NCBI RefSeq assembly: GCF_014107495.1
Contig: NZ_CP041969.1
Location: 4,079,501-4,143,500, forward strand
Reading direction: 5' to 3'
Source of the DNA: Cohnella cholangitidis
GTDB taxonomy: Bacteria; Bacillota; Bacilli; Paenibacillales; Paenibacillaceae
DNA length: 64,000 nt
In this document: positions 46,857 to 55,561 of the stretch, in pieces
How the letters are laid out: the number at the start of each line of letters is the position of its first letter
Position numbering within the stretch: position 1 is the first letter of the stretch
Program-made: the position numbers and the translations under genes
The notes under the pieces: model-generated
What the model saw: the letters and a program-made list of their open reading frames with translations, nothing else
Told to the model about the DNA's origin: nothing
Database searches by the model: none

Positions 46857-47675
46857 TCATTCCGTTCTCAGCATTTCTCTCGGCAACAAGCCGTAATAAC
46901 GTTTGAAGTGTTTAATGAAATGAGATTGATCATAGTAGCCGAAGTTCGCGGCGATATCCGTCAATCGCGTATTTCCGCCCCCGTTAAGCTCTTGGAGCAG
47001 GCTTTGGAAGCGAATGATGGATAACATCTCTTTGGGACTCATTCCGAGTTCCCGGTCGAAGGTTCTTCTAATATGCCGGCCGCTGAAACTTAGCTTGTCC
47101 GCTAAATCGGAAGGAGTAAGGGTTCCCCTATGGGTATACATGTATTGCATGCTCGCGTGCAATACGGGATCGGAAGGCGAATCATCGAGGGATAACCGCT
47201 TGATTAACTTACGCTCAACGATATCTATAACTTTCGATACTTCGTCGGCGGACAGGATCTCTTCGACCATGGCCAGCGAATCGATACCCCAAAACTCTTC
47301 GAGATAGACATGATATCCTCTAAACTCGGAGACGGGATACTTAAACACCGACCTCGCGGCCTCCGAATAAAAGCGTACGCCGAACAAAGACTGTGCTTCA
47401 GTTAGGTTCATGACTTCGTACTGGGCCATTAAGCCCGCAACGAAGGAGGCGTTCCGGTAGGAAAGAGAACGGCGATCGAATAGGATATCCACGCAGCCGT
47501 CCGGCAAAATCCGATGCGGTTGTATCGAACCCGTTACGGCATGGAAGTCCATCGTCCAATAACAGGCGATATGCGACGTTAATTTATCGCAGGGCTCATA
47601 TTCCCGATAGACGTAATCGGTATGGAGCAGCTCCCGTTGCAGTTTTGGCGGTTGTAAAGGACGATAACGTTTCAT
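46857..47675 (-). CDS. AraC-family transcription regulator with DUF6597-type N-terminus
   Basis: 272 residues. The N-terminal part reads HIACYWTMDFHAVTGS and HRILPDGCVDILFD, a DUF6597-like sensor found in AraC proteins. The C-terminal HTH pair begins near residue 165 (TPSDLADKLSFSGRHIRRTF and RLTDIAANFGYYDQSHFIKH). It may control the VOC gene downstream. Confidence 0.88.
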   Translation of the reverse strand: MKRYRPLQPPKLQRELLHTDYVYREYEPCDKLTSHIACYWTMDFHAVTGSIQPHRILPDGCVDILFDRRSLSYRNASFVAGLMAQYEVMNLTEAQSLFGVRFYSEAARSVFKYPVSEFRGYHVYLEEFWGIDSLAMVEEILSADEVSKVIDIVERKLIKRLSLDDSPSDPVLHASMQYMYTHRGTLTPSDLADKLSFSGRHIRRTFDRELGMSPKEMLSIIRFQSLLQELNGGGNTRLTDIAANFGYYDQSHFIKHFKRYYGLLPREMLRTE

Positions 47676-47735
47676 GATTCGCCAATACGCCTCCGTTCAT
47701 GATATATCGTCCTCGCTCGGTAACGTTCGCCGGAG

Positions 47736-48440
47736 CTAATCCAGAACTTTGCGAAGCACTTCGATGACTTTATCCAAATGCGCGCCTGTCAACGACGCAG
47801 CCAAAGTTCCGTCTCTCTGCGCGATAGCCTCATAGATGCCGCGATGTTCTTGGAGCAACCGTGCGGCTGTCGCGTTCTCGCGATAGAACCATAGCTCGCG
47901 CGATTGACGGATCGTGGACGCGAACCGGTCCGACAACGATTCGGTAAGCTGCATGAACAGAGAATTACCCGACGCTTCGACGATGGCGAGGTGAAAAGCG
48001 ACGTCGGCCCGCTCGCCCTCCGACGTATCGTTACGGGTTAAGCTTTCTTCCATGGCGACGAGCAACTGCCGCAGATGCTGTAGATGCCGTTCCTCTCTTC
48101 TCGATGCCGCAAGCGAAGCGGCCCCGACCTCGAGCGCTTTGCGAACTTCAAGCAACTCGATCAAAGTACCTGCGTCCCGGAACAGGAGATCGGCGGCGTT
48201 CCTCGGTTCTCCGGGTAGTTCTTTGCTAACGAACGTGCCTCCGCCGTGGCGGACATCGAGCCAACCCATTGCTTTGAGCGCGCTTACGGCTTCGCGAACC
48301 GTGGATCGGCCGACACCGTATAATTCGGCTAGCTCCACGACCGAAGGCAGCCGCTCGCCCGGAAGGCGGAGTCCGCTCTTGATTTGTTGGAGCAAATGGT
48401 CCGCGACGAGCTCGCTGCCTTTTGCCGTTTCGATCTTCAT
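47736..48440 (-). CDS. GntR-family regulator with FCD domain (LutR/GlcC-like)
   Basis: 234 residues. N-terminal winged helix: GLRLPGERLPSVVELAELYG, GRSTVREAVSALKAMGWL, DVRHGGGTFV. The FCD ligand-binding domain follows with RKALEVGAASLA, DVAFHLAIVEASGN and the metal-binding HRGIYEAIAQRD. FCD regulators commonly sense lactate, glycolate or other hydroxy acids. It is divergent from the glcD-like gene with a LutR-like box between them. Confidence 0.9.
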   Translation of the reverse strand: MKIETAKGSELVADHLLQQIKSGLRLPGERLPSVVELAELYGVGRSTVREAVSALKAMGWLDVRHGGGTFVSKELPGEPRNAADLLFRDAGTLIELLEVRKALEVGAASLAASRREERHLQHLRQLLVAMEESLTRNDTSEGERADVAFHLAIVEASGNSLFMQLTESLSDRFASTIRQSRELWFYRENATAARLLQEHRGIYEAIAQRDGTLAASLTGAHLDKVIEVLRKVLD

Positions 48441-48484
48441 AAAAGAACCTCCGAAAAATATGCTCCATATCGCGAATTCGATCT

Positions 48485-48513
48485 ATACAATAGACCCAGT
48501 ATAGCATATAATT
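48485..48513 (+). promoter_or_regulatory. Sigma-A-like promoter of glcDF
   Basis: TATACA (48485-48490), 17-bp spacer, TATAAT (48508-48513). The -10 is perfect; the -35 matches four of six. Confidence 0.55.
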
Positions 48514-48523
48514 TTCTCCAAAG

Positions 48524-48536
48524 TCATCAGATGACA
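48524..48536. promoter_or_regulatory. LutR-like operator
   Basis: GTCATC-A-GATGAC is a perfect 13-bp palindrome at the expected transcript start of glcDF. Its core TCATC-N-GATGA matches the box form I recall for Bacillus subtilis LutR, an FCD-type GntR regulator. Confidence 0.6.
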
Positions 48537-48565
48537 TGATGTGTGAAGAGATGAGGGAACCTATT

Positions 48566-49981
48566 ATGTTGGTTACAGCTCTAACCGAACGACTTCGGCG
48601 AATCGTCGGAGAACGCCATTACCGGGATGACAAGGAAGCGCTGATCGCCCATTCCTATGACGGCACCCCGATGCTGCAAAGCTTGCCGGACGGCGTCATC
48701 TATCCCGAGAGCACTTCGCAAGTATCCGAGATCATGCAAGCTTTGGCCGAGTATCGGGTTCCGGTCGTTTCGCGGGGATCGGGATCGAATTTGTGCGGGG
48801 GCACCGTTCCTGTCCAAGGCGGCGTAGTGATGGTGATGCACCGAATGAACCGGCTCTTGGAAGTCGATAAAGAAAACTTGACCGCGACGGTTCAACCGGG
48901 AATGATCACCGCGGAGTTCATTGCCCAAATCGAATCGCTGGGGCTCTTCTACCCTCCCGATCCGAGCAGCATGAAAATATCCACGATAGGCGGGAATATC
49001 GCGGAATGTTCCGGAGGGCTGCGCGGATTGAAATACGGCACGACCAAAGATTACGTTATCGGTCTCGAAGCGGTACTGGCAAGCGGAGAAATCGTCCGTA
49101 CCGGCGGCAAGCTTATGAAGGACGTCGCCGGATACGATTTGACGAAGCTGCTCGTCGGCTCCGAAGGGACGCTCGCGATCATTACGGAGGCGACGCTGAA
49201 ATTGATTCCGCCGCCTGCGGAAAAAAAGACGATGCTCGCGATGTACAAAGATCTCTATGGAGCGGCTCGCACCGTTTCTAGGATCATTGAAGCGAAAATT
49301 ATCCCGGCAACGCTCGAATTCATGGACAATCCGACGATCCGGGTCGTAGACGATTTCGCTAAGCTCGGTCTGCCTCGCGATATGGAAGCCATACTTCTCA
49401 TTGAACAGGACGGGGCTGCCGAGACGGTCGAACGAGACATCGCGCGCATTAGGGACATATGCGAACAAGAGAATGCGGACCGAATCGAAGTCGCGGAAAC
49501 GAGAGAGCATGCGGATAAGCTGTTAACGGCTAGGCGCAGCGCATTCACCGCGCTTGCCCGTCTCCGTCCGACGACGATACTGGAAGACGCAACCGTACCC
49601 CGGTCGCGTATTGCCGACATGGTGCTCAGAATTAACGAGATCGCCCGGAAGTACGAAGTATCGATCGCAACATTCGGGCACGCGGGAGACGGGAACCTTC
49701 ACCCGACGGCGACGACGGACGCAAGAGACAAGGAAGAAGTCCATCGGGTCGAATTGGCTTTCGAGGAAATATTCGAAGCGGCGATCGCGCTCGGAGGAAC
49801 GATTACCGGCGAGCATGGCGTCGGAGCGGTTAAAGCCCCGTACCTGGAGTGGAAGATCGGCAAGGCGGGCATAGACGTCATGAAGAATATCAAGCTTGCG
49901 TTCGATCCCCATAATCTGCTCAATCCAGGAAAAATATTCGCTAAGGAAACGAGGAAACGGGTGGTGATCGAACGTGGCTAA
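48566..49981 (+). CDS. glcD: FAD-linked 2-hydroxyacid oxidase subunit, GlcD type
   Basis: 471 residues. FAD-binding (PCMH) domain: YPESTSQVSEIMQALAEYRV, PVVSRGSGSNLCGG, YPPDPSS, STIGGNIAECSGGLRG, KYGTTKDYVIGLE, KDVAGYDLTKLLVGSEGTL; then the FAD-oxidase C domain with GHAGDGNLHPT and GGTITGEHGVG. It oxidises glycolate or D-lactate with GlcF. ATG 48566 is used, 9 bases after GAGGG; the ATG at 48536 lies within the operator. Confidence 0.92.
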   Translation: MLVTALTERLRRIVGERHYRDDKEALIAHSYDGTPMLQSLPDGVIYPESTSQVSEIMQALAEYRVPVVSRGSGSNLCGGTVPVQGGVVMVMHRMNRLLEVDKENLTATVQPGMITAEFIAQIESLGLFYPPDPSSMKISTIGGNIAECSGGLRGLKYGTTKDYVIGLEAVLASGEIVRTGGKLMKDVAGYDLTKLLVGSEGTLAIITEATLKLIPPPAEKKTMLAMYKDLYGAARTVSRIIEAKIIPATLEFMDNPTIRVVDDFAKLGLPRDMEAILLIEQDGAAETVERDIARIRDICEQENADRIEVAETREHADKLLTARRSAFTALARLRPTTILEDATVPRSRIADMVLRINEIARKYEVSIATFGHAGDGNLHPTATTDARDKEEVHRVELAFEEIFEAAIALGGTITGEHGVGAVKAPYLEWKIGKAGIDVMKNIKLAFDPHNLLNPGKIFAKETRKRVVIERG

Positions 49982-50005
49982 TACCATAAACGCGAATGCT
50001 CCCGC

Positions 50006-51364
50006 ATGCGGAAACCTGATGTGGATCACGCTAATCCGTTGGCGCGAACGATGCTGGCCAAGCTGGATTACGACCAACTGACGAATTGCATGCGGTGCGG
50101 CTTCTGCCTTCCCGCTTGCCCGACCTTCCGCGAAACGGGGCTCGAGCCGGAATCGCCGCGCGGCAGGATTGCGCTTATGAAAGCGGTCGTGGACGGGATC
50201 ATGGAACCGGATCAAGCATTCTCGAACCAAATGAATCATTGTTTGGGCTGCCGTGCTTGCGAGCCGGCTTGTCCGGCCGACGTAAAGTACGGACAATTGA
50301 TCGAGCAAACCCGGGATGCCATCGAAGATCATGCCGAACATGGCGTGGCCGTTAAAGGACTTCGCAGCGTGCTCTTCAAGAGCGTATTTCCGAATCGAGG
50401 GCGGTTGAAATGGGTCGGGAGATCGCTTGCCTTCTATCGAAAATCAGGCTTGCGGGCGATCGCAAGAGGAACCGGCATCATGAAGCTGTTTCCGAAGCCC
50501 ATTCGAGACATGGAAAGGATATTGCCGGCGGCTTCCGGTAAAGGCGTCGTGGAGCGGATCGGAACCGTATATCCCGCTAAGGGAGAAAAGATCGCGCGGG
50601 TCGCCTTGTTCCGCGGTTGCGTCATGGACGTGCTCTTCTCCAAGACTAACGTGAATACGGTCAAGTTGTTGTCCGAAGCGGGTTTTGAAGTCGTGATCCC
50701 GGACGCTCAGACGTGCTGCGGCGCTCTTCACGCCCATAGCGGGGAGATGGATCAAGCAAGAGAGCTTGCCCGCGTTAACGTGAGGGCGTTCCAAGAAGCG
50801 GGCGTAGAATATATCGTTTCGAACGCGGGCGGCTGCGGCGCGCTTCTTGTTGAATACGATCACCTTCTTCAAGACGATCGAGAGTACGGAGAGTCTGCCC
50901 GATCGTTCGCAGCCGGGGTTGTCGATGTTAGCAAGTTGCTCATCGAACGCGGAAGATTGCCGGCTTTCGCCGATGCAAACGCGAGCGAAGCCGACCCCGT
51001 TACGATTACTTACCAGGACTCCTGCCATCTCCGCAACGTCATGAGAAGCGCCGATGCCCCCAGACAGCTTATGCAACGAGTCTCGAACGTCCGTTTCGTC
51101 GAGATGAAGGAAGCCGATCGTTGTTGCGGCTCCGCGGGCATCTACAACGTTACGCAGCCGGAGATGGCCGGACAAATACTTGAGCGCAAAATGGAGCACG
51201 CGAACCGGACGCAGGCCAATTATTTGCTGACGAGCAATCCCGGATGTCTGCTGCAGATGAAACTCGGGGTCGACCGGCATGGAGTCGGCGACCGGATGGA
51301 AGTAAAGCACGTGGTCGATTTTCTTTACGAAAGATTTGCTGGAGCGAGAGAAGAATCGGATTAA
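50006..51364 (+). CDS. glcF: Iron-sulphur subunit of 2-hydroxyacid oxidase, GlcF type
   Basis: 452 residues. Two 4Fe-4S motifs, CMRCGFCLPACP and CLGCRACEPACP, followed by two CCG (cysteine-rich) domains with DAQTCCGALHAHSG, SNAGGCGALL, YQDSCHLRN and DRCCGSAGIYN. It transfers electrons from GlcD to quinone. No ribosome site precedes ATG 50006. A better-placed GTG at 49974, overlapping the glcD stop, is in another frame, so one base may be missing near 50000. Confidence 0.9.
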   Translation: MRKPDVDHANPLARTMLAKLDYDQLTNCMRCGFCLPACPTFRETGLEPESPRGRIALMKAVVDGIMEPDQAFSNQMNHCLGCRACEPACPADVKYGQLIEQTRDAIEDHAEHGVAVKGLRSVLFKSVFPNRGRLKWVGRSLAFYRKSGLRAIARGTGIMKLFPKPIRDMERILPAASGKGVVERIGTVYPAKGEKIARVALFRGCVMDVLFSKTNVNTVKLLSEAGFEVVIPDAQTCCGALHAHSGEMDQARELARVNVRAFQEAGVEYIVSNAGGCGALLVEYDHLLQDDREYGESARSFAAGVVDVSKLLIERGRLPAFADANASEADPVTITYQDSCHLRNVMRSADAPRQLMQRVSNVRFVEMKEADRCCGSAGIYNVTQPEMAGQILERKMEHANRTQANYLLTSNPGCLLQMKLGVDRHGVGDRMEVKHVVDFLYERFAGAREESD

Positions 51365-51402
51365 TGAACGCTTCCGTATGGAAGAGGTAGCGGGAGCAAG
51401 AG

Positions 51403-51443
51403 AACCCAACCGGCGCGCCGAGACGGCGCCAGGTTGGGTTTTC
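51403..51443 (+). terminator. Terminator after glcF
   Basis: AACCCAACC (51403-51411) pairs with GGTTGGGTT (51432-51440), with an inner GGCGC/GCGCC stem and a T run. Confidence 0.85.
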
Positions 51444-51471
51444 TGCGTTCAGAGCACTCCGACTTTATACT

Positions 51472-51491
51472 TTTTTTAGAATTTTTTAGAA
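51472..51491 (+). promoter_or_regulatory. Tandem 10-bp direct repeat
   Basis: TTTTTTAGAA occurs twice, head to tail, at 51472-51481 and 51482-51491. GTTTACAACTGATTTACGG follows. Helical phasing suggests binding of an OmpR-type regulator, which the last gene of this cluster encodes. No convincing promoter is seen. Confidence 0.4.
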
Positions 51492-51595
51492 GCGGTTTAC
51501 AACTGATTTACGGGGAGTTTAGATCTGGCGTCTAAAATGAAATACATGGAAGCCGAGAGGAATTCCAAATAGCCATTCCCAGGGAGGAAAAAGAA

Positions 51596-52522
51596 GTGAA
51601 GAAGAAAATCGCCATGATCGGAGCGGGAGTAGTCGCCGGAAGCGTGCTATTGATGTCGTCGGTATACGCGGGAATCGGAAGCACGCCGGGCTACGATACT
51701 TACAAATCAGCCATCAAGAATACGGCCGCGGTAGAGAACGCCACTAAGCAAGTGAATTTGTCCGTCGAGGATAACGGCAAAACGTTGTTCGAAGTCGATT
51801 CCACGCTGAAGTCGGGCAAGGAGGATCTGACGGGCAGCGCGGCTATCACTCTTCGCAGCGGCGGCACGGAGCAAGGGATCCAAATCTACAGCCAGAACGG
51901 TAAGGAAATCATCAAGACGAGCGGCTCCGACGTGTACCGCATCGTGGAGAGCGGGGACGAGGAGCGTGAGTGGGCTAAGGAAAGCCATGATCGCAAGAAG
52001 CTGCACGACCCGGAATTCGCCAAGGAAGCGGAGAAGGTCATCGACTCGCTCGTGGGCAATCTCAAACAGGCAGTAACCTTGAAGGAAGAGGGCGCAGCCA
52101 AGGAAGTATCCTTGCAATTGGAACGAAGCCAAATTCCGGCCATCGTAAACGCGATCGGTTCGCTTATCGTTCGCGAAGGCGGACGCGAGCATGGCAAGGA
52201 GCATCAATTGGACTCCGAGGATACTTTTGGCGTTGACGTGCAACGATTAGCGGATGCTCTTCCGAAGCTGACCGACGAGATTAAGATCGATGCCTTGAGG
52301 ATGGACGCGGACGTGAATGCCGATAACGTGATCACGAATCACGCGGTTGAAATAAGGATCAGCGGTAAAGACAGCCAAGGCATCGCTCATCAAGTAGCGG
52401 TCAAACTCGACCTGATTTTATCGGAATTCAATCGATCGATTCCGGATACGGTTGATTTAGCCGGCAAGAAAGTCGAGACCGTGAAGCCTCATGAAATGTT
52501 CAACCGGGGACACCGTTCGTAA
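51596..52522 (+). CDS. Secreted protein of unknown function before ABC/two-component cluster
   Basis: 308 residues. A signal peptide (MKKKIAMIGAGVVAGSVLLM, cleavage likely after VYA) and a soluble, charged mature part: repeated beta-like stretches (NGKTLFEVDSTLKSGKEDL, AAITLRSGG, IQIYSQNGKEIIKTSGSDVY), a helix with EFAKEAEKVIDSLVGNLKQA, and a further beta region. I do not recognise a family. GTG 51596 follows GGGAGGA. It lies 93 bp upstream of the ABC ATPase gene and may be cotranscribed. Confidence 0.75.
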   Translation: MKKKIAMIGAGVVAGSVLLMSSVYAGIGSTPGYDTYKSAIKNTAAVENATKQVNLSVEDNGKTLFEVDSTLKSGKEDLTGSAAITLRSGGTEQGIQIYSQNGKEIIKTSGSDVYRIVESGDEEREWAKESHDRKKLHDPEFAKEAEKVIDSLVGNLKQAVTLKEEGAAKEVSLQLERSQIPAIVNAIGSLIVREGGREHGKEHQLDSEDTFGVDVQRLADALPKLTDEIKIDALRMDADVNADNVITNHAVEIRISGKDSQGIAHQVAVKLDLILSEFNRSIPDTVDLAGKKVETVKPHEMFNRGHRS

Positions 52523-52615
52523 ATCGGAACCGTAGCAAGCAGTTAAGCGAAGAGCGGGGGCGTCGTCCTTAATGGCGAACTCTCCTCTCTTCCGCCAAAC
52601 AAGGAGGACGATAGG

Positions 52616-53356
52616 ATGGAAACCATCGTGTCGATAGAAGGGTTAACGAAGACGTTTCGCAACCAAAGAGGCATTCGCGACATCAGCTTAAACGTTCATA
52701 GGGGGGATATTTACGGCTTTTTCGGACCTAACGGCGCAGGCAAAACGACGGTCATGAAAATCATGGCGGGATTAAGCCGGGCGGATAGGGGCAAAGTGCG
52801 ACTGTTCGGTCATGACGTATCTACGCATTACGAGCAAGCCATGGCGAGCGTAGGCGTATTGATCGAAACTGCCGAAGCCTACAACTATATGAGCGGAAGG
52901 AAAAATCTGGAGCTCGCGGCCAGAATGTATCCGGGGCTCCCGGGCAATCGCGTGGACGAAGTGCTGGAACTCGTAGAGTTAAGCAGCGTTCAGCGAGAGA
53001 AGGTAGGGCATTATTCGCTTGGCATGAAACAGCGGCTCGGTTTGGCTTCCGCGATCTTGTCGCGGCCGGAGCTGCTCATTCTCGATGAACCGACTAACGG
53101 ACTCGATATCGAAGGAATGGTCCAGATCCGCGAGGTGATCATGCGGCTCGCCAGCGAAGAACGAACGACCTTCTTCCTCTCCAGCCATATCGTTCACGAG
53201 ATGGAGCTTATGTGCAACCGGATCGGGATTTTGCACGGGGGCAGACTTATTCGCGAAGGGCTGAAATCGCAGCTGTTGGATGAACGGTTTCCGACGTTGG
53301 AGTCTCTCTTCATTCACGAGATTAGAGAAGAAAGGATGGCGAAAGCGCATGCATAG
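52616..53356 (+). CDS. ABC transporter ATPase (BcrA-like)
   Basis: 246 residues. Walker A GPNGAGKTT, signature YSLGMKQRLGLA, Walker B LLILDEPTNGLD and H-loop LSSHIVHEM. The nearest type is BcrA/lantibiotic-immunity ATPases, which export or detoxify peptide antibiotics. An AAGGAGG site precedes the ATG. It overlaps the permease gene by 8 bases. Confidence 0.9.
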   Translation: METIVSIEGLTKTFRNQRGIRDISLNVHRGDIYGFFGPNGAGKTTVMKIMAGLSRADRGKVRLFGHDVSTHYEQAMASVGVLIETAEAYNYMSGRKNLELAARMYPGLPGNRVDEVLELVELSSVQREKVGHYSLGMKQRLGLASAILSRPELLILDEPTNGLDIEGMVQIREVIMRLASEERTTFFLSSHIVHEMELMCNRIGILHGGRLIREGLKSQLLDERFPTLESLFIHEIREERMAKAHA

Positions 53357-54098
53357 CTTATACGCTAACGTCTGGAACGAAACGACGAAGATGGCGCTTA
53401 AGAAGAAGACTTGGTTTTTCATGGCTATCACCCTCTTGATCCCCATCGGGGCGGGCCTGCTGCTCGCCAATTTTCAAAGCGGCTTCGGCATTAGCGCCGT
53501 TTCCTCAGGAGATTTCCCGATCGTCATTCTCGGGTTGTTCACCGGGATATTCCTTCCGCTCTTCCTGTTCATGGGCGCGGCGGATCAGTTCTCGGGGGAG
53601 ATCGGCGACCGTACGATGAAAATCTTGCTGACGAGACCGATTTCGCGCTTCAAAGTGTTCGCGTCCAAGCAAATTTCCCTCGGTATTTCAATTGTAGTCT
53701 ACTTATTCCTCGCGATGATCGGGTCGGTCGTCTCGGCTCTTTTCTTAAACGGCGGCGTCTCGGGCTCTGCCATCGCGGATTGGCTGCTCGCGTACGGTAC
53801 GGCATTCGTGCCTCTTGCGGCTCTGAGCATCGCGGCGGTGTTCGTCGCGCAGTTTTTCTCGAGCGGCAGCAGCGCGTTAACCGTCAGCGTATTGCTGTAT
53901 ATCTCGGTGAAGGTAAGCTCGTTCTTCTTCCCGCAAGTATCTACTTATTCCCCGACCGCTTATTTGGATTGGCATACGCTCTGGATCGGGAATCCGATGG
54001 CGTCTAATCAAGTATGGAGCGTATTTATGTTTCTGATAGCATGCAGTATACTATTTTTTACGGCAGGTTATTATTTGTTCGATAAAAAGGAGCTTTAA
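53349..54098 (+). CDS. ABC-2 permease (BcrB-like)
   Basis: 249 residues, six helices. After a short basic N-terminus come WFFMAITLLIPIGAGLLLA, IVILGLFTGIFLPLFLF, the motif DQFSGEIGDRTMKILLTRPISR common in such permeases, and four further helices. ATG 53349 is used; the longer open frame back to 53280 overlaps the ATPase gene without a ribosome site. Confidence 0.88.
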   Translation: MHSLYANVWNETTKMALKKKTWFFMAITLLIPIGAGLLLANFQSGFGISAVSSGDFPIVILGLFTGIFLPLFLFMGAADQFSGEIGDRTMKILLTRPISRFKVFASKQISLGISIVVYLFLAMIGSVVSALFLNGGVSGSAIADWLLAYGTAFVPLAALSIAAVFVAQFFSSGSSALTVSVLLYISVKVSSFFFPQVSTYSPTAYLDWHTLWIGNPMASNQVWSVFMFLIACSILFFTAGYYLFDKKEL

Positions 54099-54100
54099 TC

Positions 54101-55561
54101 TTGTCCATTCGCGTGAGGCTCGTGCTATCTTATTTGGGGATGCTCGTCGTTCTGTTCGTGCTGTCTATCATAGCGATGGCCATCATTTTTCATATCTATG
54201 AAGGCCGCGATTATCCGATGAGGAAATCGATAGAGCAGGAAGCGGACCTGTATGCGGAGATCAAGCTGATGAGCATTCGCGAGCCGGGGGTATTGCTCCA
54301 ACGGTCCGTAGCCGAACGGTTCGATGAACGGTTAAGCGAAATCGGCAAAATGCTTATCATTCGGGTAAATAAAGAAATTCAATATGCATCGCTTGATATC
54401 AACAAATCCGAGCTGCCAGGACTCCCGGAATTCGGAACGGTGTCCGAGGGGGAGCTGGATTTCTTTGATAAATCCTTGATCATCCGGCATGAGGATTTCC
54501 TGCTGCCGGACGGGCGGGAAGCATCCCTTTTCGTCGTGACGGACGAGAACCCTTTTCCCAAATACGTTTTTGATGCTTTTATGTGGGTTGCCGTCATGGT
54601 TTTGCTCATCCTCGCTTTGACCAATGGGTTGCTGACTTATTTGGTATCGCGCAGCATTATTCGGCCATTGAAAGTATTGCAGAGAGCGACGGAAGAAATC
54701 AAAGAAGGCAATCTGGACCATGTGGTCAAGTCGAGGTCCAAGGACGAGATCGGCAAGCTTAGCGTCGCATTCGAAGAAATGCGCAAGAAGCTTAAGGAAT
54801 CGATCGAACTGCAGCTGCAATACGAAGAAAACCGCAAAGAACTGGTGTCGAACATCTCGCACGATCTGAAGACGCCGGTAACCGCGATTAAGGGGTACGT
54901 GGAAGGAATCATGGACGGGGTGACGGATTCGCCCGACAAGCTGGATAAGTACGTTAGAACGATCTATTCCAAAGCGGTCGATATGGACCGGATGATCGAA
55001 GAACTTTTCCTTATCTCGAAGCTCGAATTGGGGAGATTGCCATTTCATTTCGAGCGGGTGGATCTAGGCGAATACTTGCGCGACTGCGCGCATGAGCTGG
55101 TTGTGGATATGGAAAAAAGGGGTATTAAGCTGGAGCTGAACGATCTGCCGGAGACCGCGGTCCTCATTCAGGCGGATCGCGAGAAGCTGAAGCGCGTACT
55201 CATGAATATATTGGAAAACGCGATGAAATACATGGACAAAGCGGACGGCAAAGTGGGGATGAACGTCTCCGTGCAAGAAGGAAAGGCTCTGATCCGCATA
55301 AGCGATAACGGTCAGGGAATAGAAGCGGCGGCGCTGCCGCACATTTTCGACCGCTTCTATCGGGCGGATCCTTCGCGGAACTCCTCTACCGGAGGGAGCG
55401 GTCTCGGACTGTCGATCGCGAGACAGATCGTCGAGGAGCATGGCGGCCGGATCTGGGCGGACAGCGAAGCGGGCAAAGGGACGACGGTATGCATAAGTAT
55501 CCCGTTGTGGAGTAAGCGCGAGAGGGAAGGGGATAAGCATGAGCACGGTGTTGATTATTGA
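54101..55561 (+). CDS. Sensor histidine kinase with HAMP domain
   Basis: 486 residues. Helix 1 near residues 8-30 (LSYLGMLVVLFVLSIIAMAI), an extracellular sensor of about 120 residues, helix 2 (FMWVAVMVLLILALTNGLLT), HAMP (SIIRPLKVLQRATEEIKEGN), HisKA (NISHDLKTPVTAIKGYVEG, phospho-acceptor His), and HATPase with NILENAMKY, DNGQGIEAAALPHIFDRFYR and GSGLGLSIARQIVEEHGG. TTG 54101 starts after AAGGAG. It overlaps the regulator gene by 23 bases. It likely senses the stress handled by the ABC exporter. Confidence 0.92.
   Translation: MSIRVRLVLSYLGMLVVLFVLSIIAMAIIFHIYEGRDYPMRKSIEQEADLYAEIKLMSIREPGVLLQRSVAERFDERLSEIGKMLIIRVNKEIQYASLDINKSELPGLPEFGTVSEGELDFFDKSLIIRHEDFLLPDGREASLFVVTDENPFPKYVFDAFMWVAVMVLLILALTNGLLTYLVSRSIIRPLKVLQRATEEIKEGNLDHVVKSRSKDEIGKLSVAFEEMRKKLKESIELQLQYEENRKELVSNISHDLKTPVTAIKGYVEGIMDGVTDSPDKLDKYVRTIYSKAVDMDRMIEELFLISKLELGRLPFHFERVDLGEYLRDCAHELVVDMEKRGIKLELNDLPETAVLIQADREKLKRVLMNILENAMKYMDKADGKVGMNVSVQEGKALIRISDNGQGIEAAALPHIFDRFYRADPSRNSSTGGSGLGLSIARQIVEEHGGRIWADSEAGKGTTVCISIPLWSKREREGDKHEHGVDY

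Noticed and set aside
48581..49510. 309-codon open frame opposite glcD
   Set aside because: Antisense shadow of a clearly conserved gene.
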